Positions 26,615 to 34,533 of a stretch of DNA of 64,000 nt are shown here, piece by piece. The stretch's first letter is position 1, and the number at the start of each line of letters is the position of its first letter. The stretch lies in assembly GCA_963923035.1 (NCBI GenBank), contig CAWUKT010000010.1, forward strand, positions 54,525 to 118,524, given 5' to 3'. Position numbers and translations under genes: made by a program. The notes under the pieces were generated by a model. The model was given only the letters and a program-made list of their open reading frames with translations, did no database searches and was not told the origin of the DNA. Origin of the DNA: CAWUKT01 sp963923035 (GTDB taxonomy: Bacteria; Bacteroidota; Bacteroidia; J057; JADKCL01).

Positions 26615-28108
26615 TCAGTCCTCGACTTTTTTCGAGCCGGACATCTCTTTATCAGGTTTGAGGTCCTCGGGGATCGGAATGTCGAGTCCCAACTCGAAGT
26701 TCAGGTACTTGCGGAGGCTCAGGACGTCGAGTCGCTTGGCCACGATCTTTTTGTCCTTGTCCAGCACGTAAATCACCGGCGTGCTGTAAATATCGTAGAA
26801 GACCCGGAAATTCGATTTGTGCTCGGGGTCGGCCACATTGATGAATTCCTGGATGCCTTTTTCTTCTATCGATTCCTTCCAAGGATCCAATTCCTTCTTC
26901 GTGGAAATGGCGAAGATGCTCACGTGGTCCTTGTAGTCGCGGTAGAAGTCGAGCATTTTCGGGGTCACCTTTTTACAGTGCCCGCAATCGTAGGCCCAGA
27001 AGTACAGGATGGTGAAGGGCGTCTTGGTCTCGTATACCTGGCGCATATTGCCGGACACATCGGGAATGAGCAGGTTGGGAGCCGGAGAACCACAGGTATT
27101 GTACTTCATCTTGTAGTAGCGGTCCTTGATCTTGACCATCTTGGTGGAGTCGGCCCACCACGCCCGGTCGCTCATGTAGACCTTTTCAAGGACGTGGACG
27201 TAGACCTTGTCGTAGCACATTTTCTTGGAGCCCCCAAACATATTGCTGAGGGTAATCGTCACAAAGCGCAGGACTTCCTGGTCCTCACCTTCAATTGCCA
27301 GGTTGAGCAAAACATCAGCGGAAACCAGGGCCGAATCGTAGTGCTGGACGGTATATTTGTTCATGAAGTCCTTGATCCGCTGCTCCAGGATCGGGGTCCG
27401 CAACATGCGGTCATCGGAGAAGTCGATCTTGTCCCAGTAATGGGCGCGGAGGTAGGCGAGGCGGCGGGCATAATCGGGCTGGCCATCTTCAGTGGTGTAC
27501 TCTGGAATCTCCGGTTCGGCCGAAGCCGCGAATACTTTGGTGACAAACAAGCCTTCGTGCTCGGAGATGAATTTTTCCCGGGCTGCACCGGCCTCTTCAT
27601 TGAGTTCATTGAGCTGATCGGTCAGCTCCGTTTTTCTTTTTTCGTCCACATCCCCCCGCAATTCCTGGTTCAGTTTCCCAGCTTTTTCCTGATAGGGAGC
27701 CACCATTTGGAGATAGCTGAAAAAGGCGGTGTTCTCGGGGGAAGAGCTCACCTTCATCTTGTTGACCGGATCGCTCATTTCCGTTTCGAGGGTGAACTTG
27801 TCTTCGGTCAGGATGAATTCGAAGTAGTTTTTGTCGGGGAAAACAAACAGGTAAATGCCGTATTCAGGGCCATCTTCACCTTCGCCCTGGAAACGTACCA
27901 CCCCATTCTTGTCGGCAGTGAGGGTATCCTTGATGTAATTTTTTGACCCCAGGTAATAAGCCAGCAAACATTCATCGCCTTCTTTCAGGCCTTTCACCTT
28001 GAAGGTTATGTCATATGCCCCATCGGGCCCGTTGGAAGCGTGGAGGGAAACAGAATGGAGAAACAGAAAACCAATTAACAAGGCAGCAACTGCGGAAAAT
28101 TTCTTCAT
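26615..28108 (-). CDS. DUF4369/DUF5106/thioredoxin-like protein, periplasmic
   Basis: A 497-residue protein from the ATG at 28108, with a signal peptide (AALLIGFLFLHSVSLHA). Residues about 30-130 match DUF4369 (ITFKVKGLKEGDECLLAYY). A helical middle follows, with LDPMNKM-like and Lys/Glu-rich stretches and a DUF5106 region. A C-terminal TlpA-type thioredoxin fold (about 350-480) carries the redox motif WAYDCGHCKKVTPKML and cis-Pro in STPVIYVLDK. It probably reduces or isomerises disulfides of exported proteins. A TTG three codons upstream is a weaker start. No partner redox gene is seen nearby. Confidence 0.88.
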   Translation of the reverse strand: MKKFSAVAALLIGFLFLHSVSLHASNGPDGAYDITFKVKGLKEGDECLLAYYLGSKNYIKDTLTADKNGVVRFQGEGEDGPEYGIYLFVFPDKNYFEFILTEDKFTLETEMSDPVNKMKVSSSPENTAFFSYLQMVAPYQEKAGKLNQELRGDVDEKRKTELTDQLNELNEEAGAAREKFISEHEGLFVTKVFAASAEPEIPEYTTEDGQPDYARRLAYLRAHYWDKIDFSDDRMLRTPILEQRIKDFMNKYTVQHYDSALVSADVLLNLAIEGEDQEVLRFVTITLSNMFGGSKKMCYDKVYVHVLEKVYMSDRAWWADSTKMVKIKDRYYKMKYNTCGSPAPNLLIPDVSGNMRQVYETKTPFTILYFWAYDCGHCKKVTPKMLDFYRDYKDHVSIFAISTKKELDPWKESIEEKGIQEFINVADPEHKSNFRVFYDIYSTPVIYVLDKDKKIVAKRLDVLSLRKYLNFELGLDIPIPEDLKPDKEMSGSKKVED

Positions 28109-28264
28109 AGGGCCCAAATTGTGGTTTTATACTTTTTGGCTTGGCAGCAAATTTAATATAATTCGGTGATTCACCGGTTTAGAATCCCAACGAAAAAAAT
28201 GTCCGTTTTTGTACAGGGTGAACAGAAAAAATCGCCTAGCTTCGGTATCCAATAGCTTCTTCGC

Positions 28265-28990
28265 ATGATTCCGACCCAAATCGCATCCGATCCTGTCCTG
28301 GCCTTGGGTCAGGAACTGCTTTCCGCCCTTAAAATGGAGGAACCGGCCGAGCGGTTCATCGAGGAACTGGCCGCCCTCAGCTGGGACGGCCTGGTCGCTG
28401 CCCTCGCGGATGATCCGCGCAAAAATGCCTTTTGGATCAACCTCTACAATGCCTTCAACCTCTACAAGATGCGCAATGCGCCCACCATGACGACCAGCCA
28501 GGAGCGGATGAAGCATTTCCTCGCCCGCGACATCCGGATCGCCGGCGAACTCTTTTCCCTGATCGACATCGAGAACGGCATCCTCAGACGCAGCAAGCCC
28601 ATTTGGGGATTGGGATACATCACGCATCCCTTTCCTTCCCGCAAAGAGCGCCAGCTACGGGTGAAGCGTCCCGATTCCCGGGTCCATTTTGCCCTCAATT
28701 GTGGGGCCCTGAGCTGCCCGCCGATCCGGTTTTACAGCGCCGAAGCCATTGACGCCCAATTGGAGTTGGCGACCAAGGCCTACCTGCTGACCGAAGTGGA
28801 GTACGATGAGGAAGAAGCGCCCGATAAATTGCTGGTTACCTCTCTGTTCAGGATGTATCCCGGAGACTTTGGGGGCAAAGGGGGGGCAAGGAAATTTGTA
28901 CGTCAATACCGCGAGGATCTGCCTGCAAAACGATTGAAGTGGACCTACAAAAAATGGAACTGGACCCCGTTCCTGACCAATTTTTCCTAG
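28265..28990 (+). CDS. DUF547 domain protein
   Basis: A 241-residue soluble protein with the DUF547 signatures KNAFWINLYNAFNLYKM near 60, and VHFALNCGALSCPPIRFYS near 145, whose Cys and His residues give the domain a papain-like (NlpC/P60-related) appearance. The usual family length is 220-270. No signal peptide is present. It is divergent from the thioredoxin-like gene. The family has no proven biochemical role, so none is assigned. Confidence 0.88.
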   Translation: MIPTQIASDPVLALGQELLSALKMEEPAERFIEELAALSWDGLVAALADDPRKNAFWINLYNAFNLYKMRNAPTMTTSQERMKHFLARDIRIAGELFSLIDIENGILRRSKPIWGLGYITHPFPSRKERQLRVKRPDSRVHFALNCGALSCPPIRFYSAEAIDAQLELATKAYLLTEVEYDEEEAPDKLLVTSLFRMYPGDFGGKGGARKFVRQYREDLPAKRLKWTYKKWNWTPFLTNFS

Positions 28991-29065
28991 GTACAATGGC
29001 CATCACCACCTGAATCAGAGAGGTTTAGAGATAATTTATCCGAGAAAAATTCAAAGTTATAAACA

Positions 29066-29098
29066 TTCCCCCTTTAGAGGCAGTATAGGGGGTTTTTG
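29066..29098 (+). terminator. Terminator of the DUF547 gene
   Basis: CCCCCT (29068-29073) pairs with AGGGGG (29087-29092) and is followed by TTTTT. Confidence 0.65.
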
Positions 29099-29206
29099 AA
29101 ATACAAGCAGCTCTATTATAGCGACTTATGATTGGGGCAATTTTTCCAATTCCCTTCCTACAACCGAGTTATCCTCACCAATCGCCCCAAAACGGCCTAA
29201 ATCGCC

Positions 29207-29237
29207 GTTTTGGATTTAAAAAAAAATAACTACTTTG
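29207..29237 (+). promoter_or_regulatory. Candidate promoter of the histone H1-like gene
   Basis: TTTTG at 29208-29212 and TACTTTG at 29231-29237 are 18 bases apart. They resemble the Bacteroidetes -33/-7 pair, with one base missing from TAnnTTTG. The leader would be about 35 bases with AAGGAA just before the ATG. Confidence 0.35.
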
Positions 29238-29275
29238 ATTCAAAATTCAGTAAAACCATTAAATACTTTAAGGAA

Positions 29276-29452
29276 ATGGAAAGATTTAATCAGCTCAAAG
29301 AGCTGGTGATGAGCCTCGAAGACGACTTCACCAAATTCTACGAAAAGGGCAACAAAGCCGCTGGTACCCGTGTGCGTAAGGGCATGCAAGACCTCAAAGT
29401 TCTCGCCCAGGACATTCGTAAAGAAGTTCAGGACATCAAGAACGAGGAATAA
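29276..29452 (+). CDS. Histone H1-like nucleoid protein (Hc1 family, Bacteroidetes type)
   Basis: A 58-residue very basic-acidic helical protein. The segment FYEKGNKAAGTRVRKGMQDL followed by AQDIRKEVQDIK is the conserved core of the short Bacteroidetes histone H1-like proteins, which bind and compact DNA. The frame is open further upstream, but the ATG at 29276 preceded by AAGGAA gives the standard length of 57-60 residues. It is monocistronic, with a candidate promoter upstream and a strong terminator. Function is inferred from the family. Confidence 0.9.
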   Translation: MERFNQLKELVMSLEDDFTKFYEKGNKAAGTRVRKGMQDLKVLAQDIRKEVQDIKNEE

Positions 29453-29491
29453 GCATTCCGTATATAATCGGATACAACCAAAAAGAAATCG

Positions 29492-29522
29492 TCCCGAAGC
29501 AAGGCTTCGGGATTCTTTTTTT
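29492..29522 (+). terminator. Terminator of the histone H1-like gene
   Basis: A 9-bp stem TCCCGAAGC/GCTTCGGGA with a 3-base loop is followed by TTCTTTTTTT. Confidence 0.85.
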
Positions 29523-29530
29523 ACCCTACC

Positions 29531-29564
29531 AAAAAGGCGCCCTCCTCGCGGAGAGCGCCTTTTT
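29531..29564 (-). terminator. Terminator of the M43 protease gene
   Basis: A 10-bp stem AAAAAGGCGC/GCGCCTTTTT gives a T run on the minus strand (and on the plus strand), 19 bases after the protease stop. Confidence 0.8.
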
Positions 29565-29582
29565 CAGTCTGGGCCGATGGAC

Positions 29583-31691
29583 TCAGTCCATCTTGACCAC
29601 CTTGCGCGTGATCTGTTGGCCGCCGGTCCGCGCCCGCAGGAAGTAAATTCCCGCCGGCAAACCCTTCAATTCGTCGCCGTCCAATTCCAAGCGGTGGCGT
29701 CCCGGCACCTGTCCGCCGGCATCCTGCCGCAACAAGACGCGACCCGCCATGTCCACCAAGCTGAATTCGACATCGGTCTTCTCCACCAGGGTATAATCGA
29801 TGCGGAAACCGTCCTGGAAGGGATTCGGAGCGATCTCCAACTGGCCGAGACTGCGGGGATTCGCTTCGCCCGCACCCACCAGGGCCGAGATATTGATATT
29901 GTCCAGGAAGAGCAGGTTGCCTTCCCAGCCGATGTTTTCGAAGCGGAATTTCACCCCATCCGACGTCAGATAAGGCAGGAGATCAATCGTTTCCGTCTTC
30001 CAATCGCTGGGATCGTCGGGATAGAAGGGCACGGCAATGGCCACGCCTCCGACGGTCGCGAGGTCCGAACCGGACTTCGACCAGACCTTGTCCCAGGTCA
30101 CCCCACAATCGCCCGAGATATAGACCGAGAAGGTATCGCGCTGGAAAGAAGCCTGCTGGTAGCAGTAATCAAAGGTCAGCTCCCCATTGGCATAGCCCGT
30201 CATGTCGTAAATATTGCTCTCGATTTCATCCGCCGAACCAGCAGCATTGTACAGCCAGTTGTCCATCATCATGCACTGATTGCCCGTGCTGGCCACGGTA
30301 TCGGTCAATTCCCAAGTCACACTAAAATCGGGGTTCTTGATCCGCCAATCGGACGGGAAGCTCACTTCGAAGCCCTCCATCACCGGAGGGGCCACCGGCT
30401 GGACCACCGTCACAAAGCCAGAAGCGATCTCGGTATCCGTGCCCAAGCCATTGCTGGCGGTCAACGTGACATCGTAGACGCCGGGATTGGCGTAGGTCAC
30501 CGAGGGATTCGCCATGGTAGAAGAGGAGGGAGAACCACCAGGGAAACTCCAAAGCCAGCTCGTGGCCGGACCATTAGTTTGGTCGGTGAAGTTGATCGTC
30601 TGGCCCGGGCAAATGATGGTATTGTTCGCGCCGAAGCGGGCAATGGGCGAACAGGGATTCAATTCGTCGCAGTTACAGCCCGTCGCGGAATTGTTGGTCG
30701 AGGAGACCAACTGGGAACGCGTGGTGTTCAGCACGGCGTGCATCCGGTTGACCTGCCCCTTCGAAAACATGCACATGCAATTATCGTCGACATAGTCCAT
30801 GTAGTTGAAGGTCTGGTCGTTCATGTCCATCGGCGTTTCCGTGCAGGTATTCTGGGTGTTCGGGCAGCCGAAATTGGAAACCGAGGTCGGCGGAGTATCA
30901 CAGACTTCGTCTCCGGACGTCGCGCAATCGCTGGCCGAAGTGCCCGAACAACCGCCCTGGAACGTATGGAACAGGCCCAGCCAGTGGCCGACCTCGTGGG
31001 TCGCGGTCCGGCCCCGGTCATAAGGCGCCTGGGCGCAGGTCCCGCGGCCGAAGTACTGGCCGTGCAGGACGATGCCGTCGTTTTGCGGATTGGAGTTGAG
31101 ACCGGTGGGGAGGGTCGCATAACCGAGGACACCGCCCGAGATCGAGCGGGGCACCCAGACATTCAGGTACTGCTGCGGCGGCCATTGGATCAGGGCCTTG
31201 AGGCCATCCCCGATGGCGTGGTCGGTCCGCACCGAGTCGACGGTGCGGGTGATACCCGTAGTGGGGTTCCCCTGGGGATCGAGCGTAGCGAGGCAAAATT
31301 CGATGTCTCCGAATCCGAATTGGCCCGACCAGTCGGCGATGGCAATCGTCGTATCCGAATTCAGCAATTGAAAGTCTTCGTTCATCACGTCGAGCTGCGA
31401 TTGCACGCAGGCATCGGTGATGACATCGTTGTTGTCAAACTGAACGATGTGGAACACCACCGGGATGACGTAGGTCGCGGTGCTGGTTTTACGGGCCGCG
31501 CCCTCATTTTCGGACAGCCAGGTCCGGATTTCACGGTTGAACCGTTCCCGTTCCAGCCGTCCGGTTTCCGTCTCCATCTCCTGCTGGATGAGATGATCGG
31601 TGGCACATCGGTGGGGTTGCTGGGCAAGTAATGTCCCAGGAAGTACAAAGCAAACAAGCAAAAGGAAAGTTAGCGGAAAGCGTCTCAGCAT
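29583..31691 (-). CDS. Secreted M43 (pappalysin/cytophagalysin-like) metalloprotease with PKD and T9SS domains
   Basis: A 702-residue protein with a signal peptide (PLTFLLLVCFVLPGTLLAQ). A propeptide-like helix region is followed by an M43 metzincin domain; the zinc site is THEVGHWLGLFHTF, giving HExxHxxGxxH. A Met-turn region is near FNYMDYVDDNCMCMFS. A PKD domain follows (about 345-430, WLWSFPGGSPSSSTMANPS), then a jelly-roll MAM/concanavalin-like region (about 440-610), and a T9SS sorting domain (LEIAPNPFQDGFRIDY ... AGIYFLRA ... RKVVKMD). It is predicted to cleave proteins outside the cell for nutrient uptake. It is monocistronic. Confidence 0.93.
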   Translation of the reverse strand: MLRRFPLTFLLLVCFVLPGTLLAQQPHRCATDHLIQQEMETETGRLERERFNREIRTWLSENEGAARKTSTATYVIPVVFHIVQFDNNDVITDACVQSQLDVMNEDFQLLNSDTTIAIADWSGQFGFGDIEFCLATLDPQGNPTTGITRTVDSVRTDHAIGDGLKALIQWPPQQYLNVWVPRSISGGVLGYATLPTGLNSNPQNDGIVLHGQYFGRGTCAQAPYDRGRTATHEVGHWLGLFHTFQGGCSGTSASDCATSGDEVCDTPPTSVSNFGCPNTQNTCTETPMDMNDQTFNYMDYVDDNCMCMFSKGQVNRMHAVLNTTRSQLVSSTNNSATGCNCDELNPCSPIARFGANNTIICPGQTINFTDQTNGPATSWLWSFPGGSPSSSTMANPSVTYANPGVYDVTLTASNGLGTDTEIASGFVTVVQPVAPPVMEGFEVSFPSDWRIKNPDFSVTWELTDTVASTGNQCMMMDNWLYNAAGSADEIESNIYDMTGYANGELTFDYCYQQASFQRDTFSVYISGDCGVTWDKVWSKSGSDLATVGGVAIAVPFYPDDPSDWKTETIDLLPYLTSDGVKFRFENIGWEGNLLFLDNINISALVGAGEANPRSLGQLEIAPNPFQDGFRIDYTLVEKTDVEFSLVDMAGRVLLRQDAGGQVPGRHRLELDGDELKGLPAGIYFLRARTGGQQITRKVVKMD

Positions 31692-31855
31692 AGGTTACTG
31701 TTAAGTCTAAATCGAATTACGAAAGAGTCAGTCAGGGTAAGGTGAGAATATTTTGGAAAAAAGCACAGCGGCCAGGGGACGAACGGGTGGAATTGTAGGG
31801 TGAATGGGTGATATTTAAACCTCCATTTTTGAAATCACCTACTTATTGTCATCCC

Positions 31856-32458
31856 ATGAACAGCGAAACCAACGAAGCGTTGAAAATCGAGGTGTACAAG
31901 GAAATGAAAACCGAGTTCAACCATTACCTTTTTGAAATACAAAAGCTGTGGAACTATAAGTTTCTGGTCATAGGGGCCGTCATTTCCATTGCCGTATTCA
32001 ACAATTTCCTTTTTCCCCGCACCGAATCCTCCCAGCCCACCATGAACGCTGATCCGGAACGAATCGCCAACCTCGAATCAATCATCCCCATCATCGGATT
32101 GCTCATTACCCCCATCCTGGCCCTGGCCATTGATCTGAAGACCCTCGAATTGGGGCTTCATGTCAGGGTATTGTCCGACAATATCCGTTCCGCATTCCCC
32201 AACCAAAAAGAAATCCAACTCTACGAAACCAATATCTGGAGCAGTGGAGAAGCCAAAAACAGAGCCATCTTCACCCTCATCAACTCCGTTGGCACCAGCA
32301 TCATCATTCTCTTTTCCGCCTACGGCCTGGTCATCTTCCTCAAACCCGGGTGGGTCTTGGGAGTCGGCATTGCAGGAACCATCCTGCTCCTCCTGCCCAT
32401 CATCGTCGGCCGCATGTTCTACGCCCCGCTATTCCGCGACCTGTCCCGCCAGAATTGA
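31856..32458 (+). CDS. Hypothetical membrane protein
   Basis: A 200-residue protein from the ATG at 31856. An acidic helical N-terminus (about 35 residues) is followed by four predicted membrane helices: FLVIGAVISIAVFNNFLF, IIPIIGLLITPILALAI, SVGTSIIILFSAYGLVIF and VGIAGTILLLLPIIV. Between helices 2 and 3 is a polar loop with LHVRVLSDNIRSAF. No known family is recognised. The gene ends 37 bases before the vWA gene on the same strand. Confidence 0.7.
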   Translation: MNSETNEALKIEVYKEMKTEFNHYLFEIQKLWNYKFLVIGAVISIAVFNNFLFPRTESSQPTMNADPERIANLESIIPIIGLLITPILALAIDLKTLELGLHVRVLSDNIRSAFPNQKEIQLYETNIWSSGEAKNRAIFTLINSVGTSIIILFSAYGLVIFLKPGWVLGVGIAGTILLLLPIIVGRMFYAPLFRDLSRQN

Positions 32459-32483
32459 CATTCCCCTTCCGCCTCCATTCTCT

Positions 32484-32491
32484 TATCTTTG
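32484..32491 (+). promoter_or_regulatory. -7 promoter element TATCTTTG directly before the vWA gene
   Basis: TATCTTTG matches TAnnTTTG. It lies exactly 4 bases before the ATG at 32496, the same arrangement as at the thioesterase gene (3310), which predicts a leaderless or nearly leaderless transcript. Confidence 0.45.
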
Positions 32492-32495
32492 CCCC

Positions 32496-33674
32496 ATGTT
32501 CATCGACTTCTTCCTCCTGCTGCGTACCCACGGCCTCCCCGTGTCCCTCAAGGAGTTCCTCGCTTTCCTCGAAGCCCTCCAGCACCAACTCGCCGGGATG
32601 GAAGTCCAGCAATTCTACTTCCTCGCCCGCACCATCCTCATCAAACGCGAGCAGCACCTCGACAAGTTCGACCAGCTCTTCAGCCACTACTTCAAAGGCA
32701 CCGAGTACATCCCCGAACCCGACCTGAGCAGCATTCCCGCCGAATGGCTCCGCAAACAAATGGAGCGCTTCATGACCGAGGAGGAAAAGCAAATGGTCGA
32801 GGCATTGGGGGGCTGGGACAAATTGATGGAGCGCTTCCGGGAACTCATGGAAGAACAAAAGGAGCGGCACCAGGGCGGCAACAAATGGATTGGCACGGGC
32901 GGGACTTCACCCTTCGGCGCCTACGGCTACAATCCCGAAGGCTACCGCATCGGGCAGGAGGGAAGCCGTCACCGCCGCGCCGTCAAGGTCTGGGACCAAC
33001 GCGAATTCCGCAACCTCGACAACGACGTCGAACTCGATACCCGCAACATGAAATTGGCGCTGCGGCGACTGCGCGTCTTCACCCGCGAAGGCGTCGCCGA
33101 CGAACTCGACCTGCCCGGCACCATCCGGAAGACCAGCGACAATGCCGGCTTGCTCGACCTCCAGATGGTCCCCAGCAAGCAAAACCGTGTCAAAGTCCTG
33201 ATCTTCTTCGACATCGGCGGCTCCATGGACGACCACATCGAACAGTGTGAACGCCTTTTCTCCGCCGCCAAATACGAATTCAAGCACCTCGAATACTTCT
33301 ATTTCCACAACTGCCTCTACGAATCGGTGTGGAAAGACAACCGCCGCCGCCACTCGAACCGGATTCCGACCTTCGAGGTCCTCCACAAGTACAACTCGGA
33401 CTACCGCGTGATCATCGTGGGCGACGCGAGCATGAGCCCCTACGAAATCACCTATCCCGGCGGCAGCGTCGAGCACTACAACGATGAACCCGGCCACGTC
33501 TGGCTGTCGCGCCTCCTCGAACGCTACCCCCATACCGCCTGGCTCAATCCGGTCCCGACCCAGCTGTGGCGCTATACCCAGAGCATCGGGATGCTGCGCG
33601 AGCTATTCGAGGACCGCATGTATCCCCTGACGCTCCAGGGAATCACCGATGCGATGGCCGCCGTAAGGACCTGA
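32496..33674 (+). CDS. vWA domain protein of the CoxE type
   Basis: A 392-residue protein. The N-terminal half is helical and charged (FFLLLRTHGLPVSLKEFLAFL ... FMTEEEKQMVEALGG). The C-terminal half is a von Willebrand A domain starting near 235 with the MIDAS motif FFDIGGSMDDH (DxGxS) and a later VIIVGDASMSPYEI. CoxE-type proteins usually act with a MoxR AAA+ ATPase as metal-insertion or protein-remodelling chaperones. No MoxR gene is adjacent here. The frame is open far upstream, but ATG 32496 follows a promoter-like element and gives the expected domain start. Confidence 0.88.
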   Translation: MFIDFFLLLRTHGLPVSLKEFLAFLEALQHQLAGMEVQQFYFLARTILIKREQHLDKFDQLFSHYFKGTEYIPEPDLSSIPAEWLRKQMERFMTEEEKQMVEALGGWDKLMERFRELMEEQKERHQGGNKWIGTGGTSPFGAYGYNPEGYRIGQEGSRHRRAVKVWDQREFRNLDNDVELDTRNMKLALRRLRVFTREGVADELDLPGTIRKTSDNAGLLDLQMVPSKQNRVKVLIFFDIGGSMDDHIEQCERLFSAAKYEFKHLEYFYFHNCLYESVWKDNRRRHSNRIPTFEVLHKYNSDYRVIIVGDASMSPYEITYPGGSVEHYNDEPGHVWLSRLLERYPHTAWLNPVPTQLWRYTQSIGMLRELFEDRMYPLTLQGITDAMAAVRT

Positions 33675-33831
33675 TGTATCCGAAGAGTTATCAGGAGGAG
33701 GGAGGCTCCTGCGGACCGGGCTCTCCGTCGTCGCTGCCCTTGCGGGCGAGCTCCACAATGACTCCGATCCCTGCCTCACATCCACCAAATCGCCCTGAAC
33801 CATTTCCCAATTGTCCCTGACCCCAATCCCC

Positions 33832-34455
33832 ATGAACGAATCCCCCGAATCCAATCCCGCCGAAGAAAGTCCGATGGACTGGAACGACCACGCCGCCTAT
33901 TGGGATGAATTTGAAAGCGCCCGGGACTACGCCCGGCAAGCCTTTCAACTCTTGATCGACCGCGTCGACCTGGAGGGACTCCGCATCCTGGACTTTGGGT
34001 GCGGCACCGGACTGCTGACGGACCTGATGGCGCCGCAGGCCCGGGAAATCGTCGGGCTGGACTACGCCGAGAAGATGATTGACGTCCTGGCCCGGAAGAA
34101 CCATCCCAATGTCATGCCCCTCGTTGGCGAGCTTTCCCCCGAAACCATTTCTCAATACGCCGCCCTGCACCAGCCATTTGATTTGGTCGTGGCCTCCTCC
34201 GTTTGCGCCTTCCTCCCCAATTACGAAGCAGTTGTGGGCCTTCTTCATTCCCTCCTGAAACCCAATGGCATCTTTGTGCAGTGGGATTGGCAGGCCACCG
34301 AAGCCGCCCCGAACTTTGGCTTTACCCCCGAAACGATCCGCCAGGTGCACGAACAGAATGGATTTCAGGTGGAATCGGTCGGGGTGGTCTTTAAAATGAC
34401 CTCGGAAATGGGAGAAATGGAAGTCCTGATGGGAGTGGGGAACAAGGCGAATTGA
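33832..34455 (+). CDS. Class I SAM-dependent methyltransferase
   Basis: A 207-residue protein with motif I ILDFGCGTGLLTDLM, acidic motif near VGLDYAEKMI, and post-I strand FDLVVASSVCAFLPN, followed by LLKPNGIFVQWDW. This is the Methyltransf_11/25 layout of a small-molecule methyltransferase. The start at ATG 33832 is preferred over a TTG seven codons upstream. It lies between the vWA gene and the convergent PsiD-like decarboxylase gene. Whether it belongs to the oxygenase cluster is unclear. Substrate unknown. Confidence 0.88.
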   Translation: MNESPESNPAEESPMDWNDHAAYWDEFESARDYARQAFQLLIDRVDLEGLRILDFGCGTGLLTDLMAPQAREIVGLDYAEKMIDVLARKNHPNVMPLVGELSPETISQYAALHQPFDLVVASSVCAFLPNYEAVVGLLHSLLKPNGIFVQWDWQATEAAPNFGFTPETIRQVHEQNGFQVESVGVVFKMTSEMGEMEVLMGVGNKAN

Positions 34456-34477
34456 TGGTCAGGTATTCCTAACTACC

Positions 34478-34519
34478 AAAAAAGAGTCGAACCCGCTTGA
34501 ACCGGCCCGACTCCTTTTG
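34478..34519. terminator. Bidirectional terminator between methyltransferase and decarboxylase genes
   Basis: AAAAGAGTCG pairs with CGACTCCTTTT with one bulge across an 18-base loop. A and T tracts flank it on both sides. Confidence 0.5.
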
Positions 34520-34533
34520 TTATTGATCGTACC

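Noticed and set aside
25256..27946. 896-codon plus-strand frame opposite ispH and the thioredoxin-like gene
   Set aside because: Antisense shadow of two well-recognised genes with conserved motifs.
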